The notes beneath the pieces are model-generated. The model searched no databases and was not told the origin of the DNA. It saw only the letters and a list, made by a program, of their open reading frames with translations. Positions 1-13,000 of a DNA stretch of 64,000 bases are shown here, piece by piece. The position numbers and the translations under genes were made by a program. The number at the start of each line of letters is the position of its first letter. Position 1 is the first letter of the stretch. Location: contig VXAA01003297.1 in NCBI GenBank assembly GCA_013399115.1, positions 1 through 64,000 on the forward strand, given 5' to 3'. This DNA comes from Anseranas semipalmata (lineage: Eukaryota > Chordata > Aves > Anseriformes > Anseranatidae).

Positions 1-1042
1 CAGCCAGTTTTCAATCCACCCCACTGCTTATCCAATCCATATTTCAACAGCCTCTCTATGACAATACTATGGGCAACAGTGCCAAAGGCCTTCGTGAAGT
101 CCAGGACAATATCCACTGCCCCCCACTCATCCATGAGGCTGGTGATTTCATTACAGAAGCTTATCAGGTTGATCAGGCATGACTTCCCCTTGGTGAATCC
201 ATGCCAAAATGCATGACCTCCTGATGATTTTCTTCTCCTTCATGTGCGTTCCATCACCTTCCCAGGGACTGAGGTGAGGTTGATCTCTGTGTAGTTCCCT
301 AGGTCCTCCTTCTTGCCTTTCTTGAAGACAGGAGTGACATTTACTTTCTTCCAGTCTTTGGGCACTTCTCCCAGTTGCTACAATCGAGCAAACATTATTG
401 AGAGTGGCCTCACAATCACATCTGCCAGCACTCATGGGTGCATCCCATCAGGGCCTTATCCCACAGTACTCTACCGGGCAGATCCTTGCTCTCCCAAAGT
501 ACAGGGCTGCAACGTGCTGTGTGCCCTCCTCACTGACCTCCGGAACTTGAGCTCCACTTCATGGTCACTGCAGCCAAGGCTGCCTTTGACCTTCACAACC
601 CCCAGCAGGCCCTCCCAGTCGGTGCGAACAAGGTCCAGCACAGCACCTCTCCTTGTTGGATCTTCTATCACTGGGAGAAGGCAGACATCATCACGCCTTT
701 ATGCCCTGCTGTGTTGTCTCCAACAGACACCAGGGTGGTTGAAGTTCCCTAGGAGGACCAGGGATTGTGAACATGAGGCTGCTCCTGTGTGTCTTTAAGT
801 GGCCTCATCTGCTTCGTCTTCCTGATCAGGTGGCCTGTAGCAGACCCCCACTATAATGTCACCTGCCCTGTCTTCCCCCTTTAATCCTAACCCATAAACT
901 CCCAGTTGGCTCCACATCCATCCTCAGGCAGAGCTCCATGCACTCCGGCTGGTCACCGACATGGAGGGAGACAGCCCCTCCTCGTGTCCCAGCCTGTATC
1001 CTTCCATCGCAACACTCCAGTCATGGGAGCCATCCAACCATG
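1..1042 (-). mobile_element. CR1 LINE fragment: ORF2 endonuclease and reverse transcriptase, decayed
   Basis: Read on the minus strand, this is the middle of a CR1 ORF2 polyprotein, the LINE enzyme that nicks DNA and reverse-transcribes its own RNA. From right to left: the endonuclease region (about 1042-800; a match to the CR1 stretch describing the ordered GDFNHP-like block is only partly visible), the linker with EDPTRRGAVLDLV and GSLGCSDHE (about 671-540), the reverse transcriptase finger block with VPKDWKKVNVTPVFKKGKKE (about 375-300), and palm motif A reading LDFTKAFGTVAHS (about 110-60), where the usual second aspartate of the DFSKAFDTV motif is glycine. The frame shifts several times and contains stops, so no protein can be made. 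It continues beyond the left edge of the window. Assignment to CR1 is by remembered family consensus; the exact subfamily cannot be named. Confidence 0.93.
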
Positions 1043-1995
1043 TGGGATTTGGAACAAACTAACATTTCTTGGATTGTAACAGACATTTTTATAGTTGTGT
1101 TTCTCAGAAACTGAAAGGCCAGCCTGGTAAGGATCTAAACTATCTGGAGATAAAGGACAGAATTTTAGGGGAAGGTGGAAATACAGAAAATATTATATAA
1201 TCCCACATTACCGTTCAAAAAGAAAATCAGTATTTTTGCTACAGTTTAACACCCTTTAAAATACTGGAGGTTTTCTTGACTTTTGTGGTATGATGCTTCA
1301 GGAGGGATTAAAAAAACTAAAGTGTACAGATGTGTGAAGCAGTTTCCATTTAGTGACAGTTAATTTACTGGAAAAAAAAACAGAAGCACACTGTATAAAA
1401 GCAGCACATGCTGAATGATGAGGTGCTCAGTATTCCACCTGCCTGGGGATGTTTTTAAGGGTACCCTCACAGTGTCAGAATTATAAAAGTCATTGTTTAT
1501 TTTAAGTGATCCGATTGCTTACTTTTATTCAGTTTCCAAAGAAACACTAAATTCACTTGCTCTAAAAATGAAAATACTTTAGTCTAAAGTTAAGTAACAA
1601 CCTGTCAAGCACATTACATACCTCCAGTTTTGTATAATGTAGTACTATTTTGCATATGCAGTGCTTCAGGGCACTATAGTAATGAAAATAGCATTTATCA
1701 AACTGTAAGTCATTATTTTAATTATACTAAATCAAAATACTAAAGCAAGAATGTATTTAATTTTATCAGTGGGAAGTTAAGAACAAGGTTTTCTGCACAA
1801 AGTTATTCTTCTGTTGTAGGCCAAGCTGGAAGAGCCAGCAAGTTAAAGTTGTTTGAACTTCTGATATTTAGAAAACAAAACAACAACAAAAAAAAACAAC
1901 CCACACACAACTGGCTCAGATTTTGTTGGCAAAGGTATTTAAGGTTTATATTTTCTATTCCAATTATTGCCTGAGGCAATATTTATTTTTAACAG
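1043..1995. other. AT-rich non-coding stretch
   Basis: Unique-looking AT-rich DNA follows the CR1 end, with short A-runs (for example 1372-1380 and 1882-1899). I see no open frame of note, no promoter and no recognisable repeat. Confidence 0.5.
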
Positions 1996-2100
1996 GTAAG
2001 AAAATTCATTCATCCTCTTCCTGCAAATACTCAGTTTACGAAGTTTCAGGACTGTCATGATCCGTGTATCAGGAAATCTAAATCAAAGGCAGAAGGGAAA
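1996..2100 (+). other. Exon-like block, strand uncertain
   Basis: On the plus strand an acceptor (TTATTTTTAACAG) precedes 35 open codons (VRKFIHPLPANTQF... ...KSKSKAEGK), followed by a consensus donor GTAAGT at 2101. The block is phase 0 at both ends. The complementary strand is equally suggestive: a strong acceptor (pyrimidine-rich, ending TTTAG) sits just right of 2077 and opens a frame of about 46 codons, beginning FPDTRIMTVLKL, that stops at 1939-1941. Two opposite readings cannot both be coding, and 35 open codons is not rare by chance. I do not recognise either peptide. Treat as a candidate exon only. Confidence 0.2.
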
Positions 2101-2439
2101 GTAAGTAACATATTTGGAAGGTCTGGGTAATGCTGTATAGATCTTGTCAAATTACCGTCTCTTCAAACAAATCTATCAATGTATACTCAATGTATTTAGC
2201 TGGAGTTTGGCAAGTAAGTTCTCGATATTCCATAACCAGTAAGCATGACCATAATTAAAACTTATAACTAGGGTTATATGAAGACCCCTCTCCAACCCCC
2301 CAGTTGCTTGACAACCACAAACCATTGTTTATCCTGAATGGAGAGTCATGGTATTTCCTACTCCTCTTCATCCATAGTTGAGAGCTGAATCAGGACTAAA
2401 GACAAGCAAAAACAGCTCAGTAAAGTTGCATACCATTTT

Positions 2440-2477
2440 CTTTCTTTCTTTCTTTTTCCTTTTTTTTTTTTTTTTTT
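2440..2477. repeat. Pyrimidine microsatellite (TTCT)n plus T-run
   Basis: Several TTCT units are followed by a long T-run. It abuts the left side of an old SINE remnant and has no further visible role. Confidence 0.9.
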
Positions 2478-2572
2478 AAAAGAATTGATGTGGGGGAAGG
2501 ATGACTTTTAATACCACATGCTGCAAGAACACAGAGCTTTCCCAGGATATGTTACAAAACAAGAGGCTGCAC

Positions 2573-2646
2573 GACCTGCTCAAGCTTACAGCATGACTCC
2601 ATTGCTCACTCCGAATTAAAAACTGGTATCCTCCTGACTCCTCCTG
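2573..2646 (-). mobile_element. Ancient amniote SINE remnant (MIR/L2-like), partial
   Basis: The order GACCTGCTCAAG ... ACAGCATGACTCC ... TCCTCCTGACTCCT follows the reverse complement of the old amniote SINE in which 'gacttgcccaaggtcacacag' leads to 'cctgactcc'. Only the tRNA-proximal half remains. It is followed almost at once by the other half of a second copy. The match is from memory of the family consensus and is diverged. Confidence 0.55.
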
Positions 2647-2655
2647 TATTTTCAC

Positions 2656-2845
2656 TAATAAAATAATACCACTACTGAACACTTACACAGTTCCTTTCAT
2701 CGCAGGATGTCAAAGGTCTTTATAAATATTAATTAAGCATTGCAACAACACTAAGAAGTATGTAAAACTTAATTCTGCACATGAGTAAACCCAAGCAAAG
2801 AATAAATAACCTACGTTCAAAGTCATAGGACAAGTCAGCAGTATG
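2656..2845 (-). mobile_element. Ancient amniote SINE (MIR/L2-like), second copy
   Basis: The series 'actgaacacttacacagttcctttcatcg', 'ggatgtcaaaggtctttataaa', 'attaattaagcattgcaacaac' and a final 'ttcaaagtcataggacaagtcagca' follows the reverse complement of the amniote SINE family with a core like 'cacctttcatccgaggatctcaaagcgctttacaaa'. Such elements are present across birds, crocodiles and turtles and date to before their split. This copy begins where the preceding partial copy ends, giving a head-to-tail arrangement. Confidence 0.65.
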
Positions 2846-5800
2846 GATAATAAACAGCTCTCGCCATTAAGAAACACTCCATTAGAAACAGGGCCACAAT
2901 TAATACTCCAGCTGTGATATGAACAGTACAGGCCTTGAGAGAAAAGGCAAATTTTGCAAAGTATAATCAGTTGTTAGTGTCTACAAAGAAATTAAATGAA
3001 AAAATGTGTAATCCATATTTCAGCCCAATACCACTTTCCAAAAAAACAAACAAAACAACAGCTCAGAGGTCACTGAGTTTTCCCAAATTAAACTGGTCAC
3101 CTGACCTCCATCAAAAATACCTTGAAGATTCTGAACAATTCGTTGCTTAAAAGTACAGCTAAGCTCCAGATCAAACACTGCTGAGATGCGTCCAGATGTA
3201 CCTGGACCCAAAGTGGGAACAACGTCTTGGTTTGTAGCCAAAGAAGCTTTATGTGAAAACTGGTAGTATCTGCTCTCCAGACAAACAGATCTACTACAGA
3301 CATTGGCATCAGGTAGATAACTCTCCAAGTGTCTTTTCTGCAAAAGCAGATATACGATCCTCTTATCACAATCCAGTATCTTCAACTTAATGTTTTGGTT
3401 CTAATGATCAGTCAAAAACTTTTTTTTCAGTGTTTAACCAGTGCTCATTAGACTTTTGTTATATACACAAAACAGCTGATCCCTACCTTTTATCTAGTAT
3501 TATTTATAATGGATATCCCCTGCACAATGTGTAGCTGTATTGCAGCATATCCTCATACTTTTAAGAGACACTCCATAGGTCAGGGAGGACCATATGTACA
3601 TGAATGAAGGAATGAGAACTATATCCTTACAAATAATGGTTGTACCTAATGTCATCAAGATTCTACCTTAGAATATAACAATGAAGGTCTTGGCATGCTA
3701 GTACTAGAGAGTACTGTAAATATTGCAACATTAAAAAAAACTATCTTATGGGCTAGTATTCAGTATTTGTTGTTTATAGGTTAATTACAGGTGACGAAAA
3801 ACTAAAATCCAGTGAAACAGCTGTGCTAAATTTTAAGCCAGATGTTTCGCAACAAAAAAGGTTAAATTCATTTGCCACTTTAAGTGTATAATTAAAGCAG
3901 ATTGTCCTGTTAGACACAATTTTAGTACGCATTTTAAGATGTACTCTTTAGAATATACAAACTAACAAACTTCCTCCCTCCCTTTTTTTGTCTGTATGTG
4001 AAGATTTAAAAGCTGATGAAAGTCACCTTGATAAATGACATTAATCAGCTGTCTCCTTCTAACAGCTTTTAGAAGCAAATGCACGCACCCATTCATACCA
4101 TGGTGTGAAATTTGCAAGATGGATAGGTGGCGCGGAAGTGAGCAATTTTGTTAACGCACCATGCCCTCTTGTTCTGCAGCTTGCACCTGCAGTTAAGGCA
4201 GGCAAGAATTAGGTCTCATTAAAGCCTCAATGACGATGAGAGGCTGCAGACCCTGCTCAAGAAACTAGGTAAATCCCCAGTGCATTAAGTGCCCTCCTTG
4301 ATGCATTGCTACAACATTCTGAAGGCCAAAACGTGAGATGTATTGAATAAAAACAGATGATTTTATGGTCATAAAATATATGTGAATAAATGAAAAGCGT
4401 GGTTTTTACTATGAAAAACTGATGTGCTTTCAAGCAACAAGGAAAAGTGAACTGTAATACACTTTGCTTGTAGTAAGGAGATATGATAGACTTGATAGCT
4501 ACTTTTAAAGCGGCAAGACTTCAGAGGCACAGAAATAAAACCTTTCAACAATTAGGGAACCCTGGAATGTGTGAAGCACACGGATTTTTACAAAGCCTGG
4601 TACGGAAGCGTTTGTTTGCCAGATGCGTGCTTCTCACCCTTCTTATTGCAACCAGCTGGCCACTCTTTTCGTTAGTCATTTTCTATTCAAAAGTGACATT
4701 GATAAATTATTATTCAAAATATCACAACTCATTTCACATCATGACTCATACAACTCATTAAGATGTAAGCTGAAATTATTCATTGGCTCACAGAATGAAA
4801 ACTAGACAGTTCTAAAGAAACTGTGTGTAGGAAACAGGAAAAACACAAAAACACCACCACAGTACAAGTGCAAGACACGACTTGTTTTGAACTACAGGAA
4901 ACTAATAATCCTTCCCCGTGAAGTTACTTAAGCAGCCAAAAAATTCAAAGCCTCTTCAAACTTGTCTTCTCGTATAATCACGTGAGTTTTGAGGACATAA
5001 GGAAGATGTGATCGTTTTAATCTGGCACTGCAAGAAAATGATCATCTAAGATCTCAAAACAGCAAAAAAGAACCAAATACACTCACCAAGGCATGCAGTG
5101 TCTACAAACACTGGGAAAACAAGGACAAGCATCACATAATAGCAAGTAGAAGTTGCACTGCCATACACTTCCCTAAATTTCAAAGATTTAAAATTGGTTC
5201 TGTGTTTTTGAAGAACAAATGATGGAAGAAGGCTTGATAAAGACCAAGAGTCCATTTGACATTAGCCATGTACCCTTCCTTCCTCATGAAGAACAAATTC
5301 TTAATGAATAATTAATTCTAAAGGCCAACACTAAGCTTATAAGCATATTAGATCACAGGTCTATGTATTATGATACCACTGAATACCTATCAAGGAAAAT
5401 GCCTTCTGTTTTAGGAATCTTCTAGGAAAACACATACTTCACACTTCATGAAGCTAATAAAAAAAAAAAATAAAAACAATAAAAACAATCTCTACATATA
5501 GCAACAAAAACCTCACCCACTTGTCTACAAGCACAGACATAATGCTTGCACAGAAGTGCAAAAACACCTCACTATTCAAAAGTTTGCAATATCTCAGCCT
5601 TTTCATTTCTAATTTCTCCTCATGTTTTTAGTGAATTGGTTGCATTAACTGCTATGGTAGCGAAAAAGAAGAATCTTTAAGTAAATGTTACTTTTTTTTT
5701 TAAATTGAATATTTTGAACTTCTGGTTTTATGCAAGCTGTCTGTGGAAGGATACAGACAGCTGAGCATTCTCCATAGGAAGAACTATCAGAGACGATACT

Positions 5801-8800
5801 AGAAGTTAAGTCAAAAGCTTTGTGAGCTCACAGAACTGCAACTGCCTAATTATAAACACATGTAAAAACATATAAAGACAAAGGATAAGTTGAAGAGACA
5901 GCACCATGACAGCTAACACTAGAAATGCTACTGCCTACTCAAATGTTTTTGCTTAAAAAGAAAAAAAATCAACAGTTACTGGAATCCATGCAACAACACC
6001 ACCATAGATAGCAGCCACTGCATTACAGTAAAGCACTGTCACCCTAAATCACACACCTGCCCAATTTAAACAGGAACATACAAGCCTTTCCTAAACACAG
6101 CAGGACCTCTCAGCTGTAATCTGTACAGATGACCTGAAAACTGAGACCCATTTAGTGATAACTTATAAAAATGTGCAAGTTTCCTCTTCATACAAAAAGA
6201 ATAGCAAAGTGTGGAAAACAACATTCTGCAGGCCACACAACCATACCTGTTTAACACACGTTTTAAAATTAACTAGCCACAATGGCTATGAGGTAGAAAC
6301 AAAAGAAATTCTAGAAAATAATACATTAATAGGCAGAGAACATTGTCGCCTCTTACGTTCAATAATCTGATCTATTTTTGATCACCCGTTTTTATAGTCT
6401 TGATACTGTATACCATTCCTGAGCTGCAGTTTAGAAAAGTTAACTTTATTTCATGCCTCCTGGAAATAAAGCACAGATTAAACCACCTAGTCTAGACGTG
6501 AAACTCTTATTAACTGCTGAGTAAACAATCATTTCCTTATTTCTTAAGCAAAGACTGCACAAAGTTTAAGTGAAAAGCATTCACTGTATCCTCAGGCATT
6601 TGTCTAAACTAAGGACAGTCTCCCACCAGAGAAAGAATTTCTTTTAACCACGCTGTTGTTTCCGTGAAGTTGATGTCTGTCCAATCTTAGCAGTCACTCA
6701 CCTGAGAATTACTACTGTTCGTACTGAGTGTGGAAGACAAGATTTTTGAAACCTTCACTAAGGATTATCATTCCTTGCATCTCTTTCCAAGAACGATAAT
6801 TTACAGCTTAAATGATGTTGCTGCTTAAGTCATTCACAGGTATATCACCAGATCCATTTCTAAATTCAATCCCATTTAAATCTGTTGCTTTTTAATGCAG
6901 TGGTTTAAAATAACCTAGAAATTTTCAGAAATATTAAAAACCCAATCCAGTGCCTGGATATACCTCTCACTTGAAAATCCACTGGCATACAGGCAGTAAA
7001 AATGTAAACTCACAATGGAAAACCTGAGGTAGAAAATACAGTGATATAAATGACATTTACCATTTAAGACATTTCTAAAGTTCTAAGATTAAGCTGATTT
7101 GCCCTTTTAAATTCTTGACCCAAGTTGTATTTACTACTTCCAAGTTATTTTTTTACCTTTTTGCATTATCTAAGATAAGCACCTTATTTCTAATGAAAAA
7201 TAAGCATTTCTAATGTTCATCAACAATGTTTTTACTTCTGAGCAATTAAAAATACATACTCTTTTTGAACATCAGTGCTAACAGAGAAGACAGCTAGACC
7301 AAAACCATTTCAGGCATTCAGTGTACATATTCATGTAACAGCTCTGCGTGTTTGCAGCTACAAAATAATTTCTACCTCTGTGACAGTCAATCCTAAGACT
7401 CCTCCCACCTTTAATAGCTACGTCTTTCTATCCACCACTACTGAATTTTGTAAAAAATGTGGCACAGAGGAGTTCAATTTTTTTAGACACTAGGGCAAAA
7501 CATGTATGATACTTGACAGGAATGTAAGATATTCACTGTTCCACAAAAACTGCACTTCTAATCTATTAAGTTAAACCATCTCCCTATCCTCTTTAAGAAA
7601 GGTGGCTCTGCATAAAGACAGGTCAACTCCTCGCTGCTATATAAAGTTGAAGGTTAAAATGCTGGTGTGGGAGACTATTTCCTGCTGAAAGAAAAGCCCT
7701 TTAAACACTAGAACCTCAAATCTGATTTGTCAGCTTATGGATGCTTCCACGCATACTGCCAGTGCAAAGCTTCTAACTTTCTATAAACAACTGTATTGAG
7801 AAAACAGACTATGTTACTTAGCAAAAAGGTTAGCCTGACCTTATAGTAAGAGTGATGGGGAATTCACTTCCATAAACATTTGAAATTCCAAATTTCAGGT
7901 GAAGGATCAGACCTTCTGCTTTAATCAAGACCATCTGCTATGCTGGAAGTGCCGTTGGACTTACTGCGGTCAGTGTGCAATTGATACGTGGCTGAGTGAA
8001 GTGGGAAAGTGTACCATGTAAGCACTAAGTTGTTCATATGCTCTTTCCTAAGAGTATAAAAAAAATACACTGGGCACCACTGGAAACAACATCCTTAGTT
8101 TAAAAATGCCTTTGATAAGCTTGCTCTTGCTAACATGTTCTTTTAAAAAGAGGAAGGAGAATTTGAATCTGCCACTGAAGTTAGGTCTACCAGTTTAAAT
8201 CTGGGGCCAGGCAGCTCAGAATGAAGCAGGCTCAGCTGGGTCTGTCACCATCGCAAGAACCTAGTCCAGTGCACAGTTTTGGGTGGTGACTGGGTAGTAC
8301 TCTAACCTCAGCCACTCATCAGTATACAGTTACAGTACTTCTGGAAGCCCTACTGGGAAGAACTATGCAATTTAATTACAACATATTACCAGTTGTAATA
8401 GGTGAATAAAGCAAGAACTGCCACAACAATGTCAATCTCAAAAGTGGCCCAGGCTTGTGCTACAAACCTGACAGACATCCAGTTTAAATGTCTTCTGAAG
8501 CCACAACCAAAAGGAACAGGGACTTGAAAACACTCAGCTGAAACTGAAAGGGAAACTAGTGCAGGAAGCATTTTCTATAACTACCAATGAAAAATTTTAG
8601 ATGCAGCTTGCAAGTGCACCAGCACCCAGTACCAGATCCTTCTCTGGTCACTGAATGGTCAGATACGGTCACACTGCACTGCTGGGGGGTAGGGGAGAAG
8701 AGAGCAAGGAGGGCTCAATGCTTCACCCCTCACGAGCATCAAATACTTTACTTTTAAGCTTGCAGCACTTGGATTTCTTTTTAGAACTACTTAATGTTTT

Positions 8801-9894
8801 TGTTATTTTGTACAGATGAAAACAAACATATCCAGGTAAAACACTGGGGGGGGCACACGACAGGTGGGTTTTTGGTTCTTTTTGTTTGTTTTGCTTGCTT
8901 TGGTTTTGTTCCCTCAACTAGGTGCCATGTTAGTAATTTAGGAAAACATAATTCCTATACATTTGCATAGGGCCACTGTTTGCAAGAAATGGTGTGCACA
9001 TAAAGAATGCACCCAAGGGAAAAAAAAAAGCTCTCTTTTGCTACTTACAACTAACAAAACATTGCACGGAAAATAAAAGTCCCTTTAACTGTCAAAATGG
9101 ATTTGCTAATCCTTGCCAAGACTGTTAATGATACAGAAAAACAAACTGTAATGGTGGTGTTCATGCTATAATAATGTTTTAGATCAAACCGCCCTACTTA
9201 AAGGAAACACCTCAAAAAAAACCAAAACTGTCCATACATTCAATAAAAGCTACTCAAAGCGAAGTTTTTACTCCAGGAAGGAGGGATCAGTCAGCAAACC
9301 TACAGAGGTTCTCTCTTTTTTTTCCTCTAAGTTTCACATGAAAGCCTTTCATACTTCACTGAAGGATAACAATATTTAAAACCTCATTAAAAACTTCACG
9401 AGTGTTAAATATAGAACGGGAATTTAATGAATACTTCTGGAAGACTGTCTCTGAACTACATTTTCACTTCTACTTTAAAACATCAAAGCAAATCATCTAC
9501 TTCTCAGGGATTTTTTTTTTAATGTTACGATTTCTCGAGGTAGTATGCAGAGCAGCTTTTAAGCCTTGAATTCCTCCACCCTCAGCAAAAGTCCTTAGTC
9601 TGACCTCAAGACCCTGCACTGTGATTTGTTATGATTTATGACCCAGCTACAGTAACCATACTCCTTGGTAGATGTGGAAACCTACAACCACTGAATGCAA
9701 GCTATAACATGGAACAGAGCTTTTAGCATTTGAAATTTTGAGGAAGGTAAAATACACTATTCTATCTTTTTACCCACATTAGAGTTTTAGTTAAATCAGC
9801 TGTGTTCCCCTAAAGCGTTAGGAAAAAAAGCATATTTCTATTCACAATTCAATACAGCTGTGCACAACTGGCTTGAGCCCCAGGCCACAAGCCA
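2846..9894. other. Long AT-rich stretch, no supported gene
   Basis: No exon with two good splice sites and an unambiguous strand was found. A block at 7898-8016 has an open frame rich in cysteine on the plus strand, but the minus strand carries a better splice-site pair over the same bases (see findings). Homopolymer runs occur at 5458-5470, 5693-5701 and 9512-9521. The longest open frames here (about 70-120 codons) have no splice context or recognisable motif. Confidence 0.5.
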
Positions 9895-10010
9895 AGAACT
9901 TCCGAGTTCAAGTCTGGCTCTGCCACAGACTCGCTGTGTGGCCTTCAGAGAGCCTCTAGATTTCTCTGCTGCTCCTCTTCCATCGGTGTGCCTACCTTAC
10001 AGAATGGTGT
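9895..10010 (+). mobile_element. MIR SINE remnant
   Basis: The stretch 'gagttcaagtctggctctgccacag' followed by 'ctcgctgtgtggcctt' closely follows the MIR core 'ggttcgaatcccggctctgccacttactagctgtgtgacctt', and the downstream 'tctctgctgctcctcttccatc...ctacctt' follows the MIR 'cctctctgtgcctcagtttcctcatctg...ctacct' segment. MIR copies are ancient and rare in bird genomes, so retention of a readable core is notable. It is tRNA-derived but is not a tRNA gene: no cloverleaf can be drawn. Confidence 0.75.
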
Positions 10011-13000
10011 TTGCTTTGTTTGTGCAGACTTTTCCACAAACAAAAAACATGAATTGGTTTTGAGGGGATTTTTCACTATGGCTTTAATCGGTAAGGCCAC
10101 TAAGAAGTCTCCACGTGTCAGTAGTTTTAACTGCACTAACTGCTAACAAACACACAGAAATATCAAAAGAAAAAAAAACAGTAAATTGGAAAATAAGTAT
10201 AAAGTAATCATTTCAAAATTTGTTAAAAACACAAAAAACAGGAAGAAATGAAATCAAGTTAACTGCCATAAAAGCAGACTTACAATGCAAAACAACCTAC
10301 GACCTTGTTCTTATTAAGCTACTAAGCCAGTGATGAAATCTGTTTTTTAACAGCTTACATTAAATGTACACAGCATGCAATGCTTCAGCTCAAGCAATTA
10401 CAACAACTAATATTTTAGAATATTACTTTAACAACATATAAAGTGGCCTAGGAACGTGCAGTAGAAAAAGGACTTAAGCTTAACTGAATTACCTAGCACT
10501 AACCGAACTATCATTTAAAAGATAATCTTTCTTAAGAAAAAGATCAAGGGAAGTTGCATAAACTTAAGCTTACAATACTTGCATGTCTGCTGTAGAGGTT
10601 TCACGTCACACTATCTGATGAAGCAGAATGCCATGGAGACTGACACGAACTAGCCTCAGCTTTTCCTGAGCATCAATGAACCAGTCAAGCAAATACAGCT
10701 GATCACCTTTAAAACAGTATATGCTGTTTTTAAATCCACACCCTGCAAGAAAACTTGTCCCCAAAACCTTGTCAAGACAGGCTGACTTTCCAAAAGCTAG
10801 CCTGCTCAGCTATTCACGGCCTCACCATGGAGAGCATGCTTAGACTAAGAACAAAGCAACTCAGTCTTATGGTACATTAAGCTGCCAATGCAAATCTTAG
10901 CCTTTAAACTAAATCGCAGGATTTAGTTTATCCTCCACCTACTATCTCCTTTTGCATCTTGTTTTACCTAAAATCTGGTAAGAACACACTTCCTACAGGT
11001 TTTCTGTACCAGGACACAGAATTTATTTGTGGAAAGTGATAGATTTAAAGCATAACTGTTTCCCCAATTAACAACACAGCAGCGTGAATTCAGAATACTG
11101 TGTTATTTTGGGATAAAAACGGTCAAGAAGGACTTCATCAGAAACAACTCTTCCAGAATAGCCCCATACAAAGACGAAGAGGATAAATGAAAATTCAGAT
11201 AGTGTGTGCACAAGGAGGACTAAACTGGTTCAAGCTGTAGAATATTACCTGCATACAGACTTACAATTCTCCCATTCCAGGTCATTTACTAACATTTTCC
11301 CGCTATAACGCAGTGGTTTTCAAAACATATTTGCTGATTAAACCCTGGAAAGTTAGAGAAATACCACCATGAAGAAGTATGTATAAACAACTATTATGAA
11401 GATTAAATCTTTACCCAGATGAGATTTTGTTTTCAGTTCCCTGCATCACACTGCCATCAGTGTATTTCCATCAGATGAAGCAATCACGAATACAACAGCA
11501 AGGCTAGTATACTGGTTAGCAAGCCCTGTTGCCAGGGTAATCTAGATCTGCTCTGAACAGGATTACATGCACAGGTAAAAACAAAAAACAAAAATAACCC
11601 TAATGTCTCATTCACATTCTCCCTCTGTATCATTTGGTCTGGTTGAGACGTATCAAACTGAGATAATCTGAACATTACCTGAAAAGGAACGAAAAATGTA
11701 TTTGACTTTGTAACACAACTATATTTAATTTACAACTACCATTAATGTTGCTGTAACTGACTTCTGTAGCACCTGCTGGAGCCTTCTTTTACAGTAGTTT
11801 TTAAAAAGCTGTTGGGGTTTTACTTCAGGTTAACCAACTATTCTTACAAGCAGTCTGAACTTGGTCAACGTTTAGATTCCAACCAGCGCACATGAACTTG
11901 TGATCATACCCACTAAAAAAAGAGAACTAGATATAAGATGACATAAGCTAAACAGGATATCCTCTACTTCCTTGCACTGTTTTTAACCAGTTTAAATTTT
12001 TTAATATTTACCATAAAAGCTCTTTTGAATAAAGCAGTTGGGTAATAATACTAACGGTACCCAAGTAAAAGCAAGGAAAGCTTTATTTAAATAGCCTTAA
12101 CTAGAACATAAATGAATTAGTTTTTAAAAATTCACATGGGGATCAATCTAGTGACTATTATCTGCTTCACAGGATGACCAGTTCTTGAAACACAAGCACA
12201 TATGAACAAGTTAGGAAAGGATGTCAACTAAGTCTTGGTTCCCTCTACCCCTCCTTTTTCCCCTCTGCATGTAGAAGTATCCATTTTCATTTTTACTGAC
12301 CTCAAACTCTCTCCAGAAAGAGGCAGAATAGTCTGGAAAGAATCCAGCAAGAGCAACCAGATGAGAATTTCCACGCATTAAAATACCAAATTCACCTGTA
12401 TGCTGTGATTAAATGAACTATTATCCCTATGAATTGATCAGCAGAAGACTGCACACAGTCACACTGTATACTTAGCTGGCAAAGTGACATCAGTCTCGCT
12501 TTCTTCGATGAAGCTCTCAGTAGTAGTTCTTCCTCTTGCCAAAGAAAGCTGTTTTGTAGACAAGTATGTCTAGAGTATCAATTCAGAATTACAGTCGTGT
12601 TTTAAATTGGACCCTAAATCTAGTATGATTGTGCAACTGAAATTATATACAATTAAAAAATATACATGCTAATTAAAGAGTTTCAACAAGAACACTAACA
12701 CAGCTACACTTGAATTCTAATGTTAAGTTGCAATGTCTTTTACTACATACAGTAAACTTTAAACCAGAAAAAAGTGGAAGAAACACAGAAGACCTATTTT
12801 AAGGAAGTTTTAGGTGACATAGGACACTGCATCCTGGAGAACTGGATGGCTCAGGCATAATCAAGTTCTCAAATGTAGACTGAATTATGATGACAACACA
12901 TCTGTGTGTATTTGCCAAAGAGCACATGTAAAATGGGACAACTGAGCCAAAGCTTAATTAGTGGTTAAGTGGCATTAACAGAATACATACGTAACCTTTC

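Noticed and set aside
313..798. Open frame of 161 codons on the plus strand
   Set aside because: It is antisense to the CR1 ORF2 remnant, which explains the bases fully on the minus strand.
3020..3385. Open frame of 121 codons on the minus strand
   Set aside because: No splice context or motif; an overlapping 90-codon frame is open as well, suggesting chance.
9895..10010. tRNA gene suggested by a 'gttcaagtct' B-box-like motif
   Set aside because: The motif belongs to a MIR SINE remnant; no cloverleaf or A box at the right spacing.
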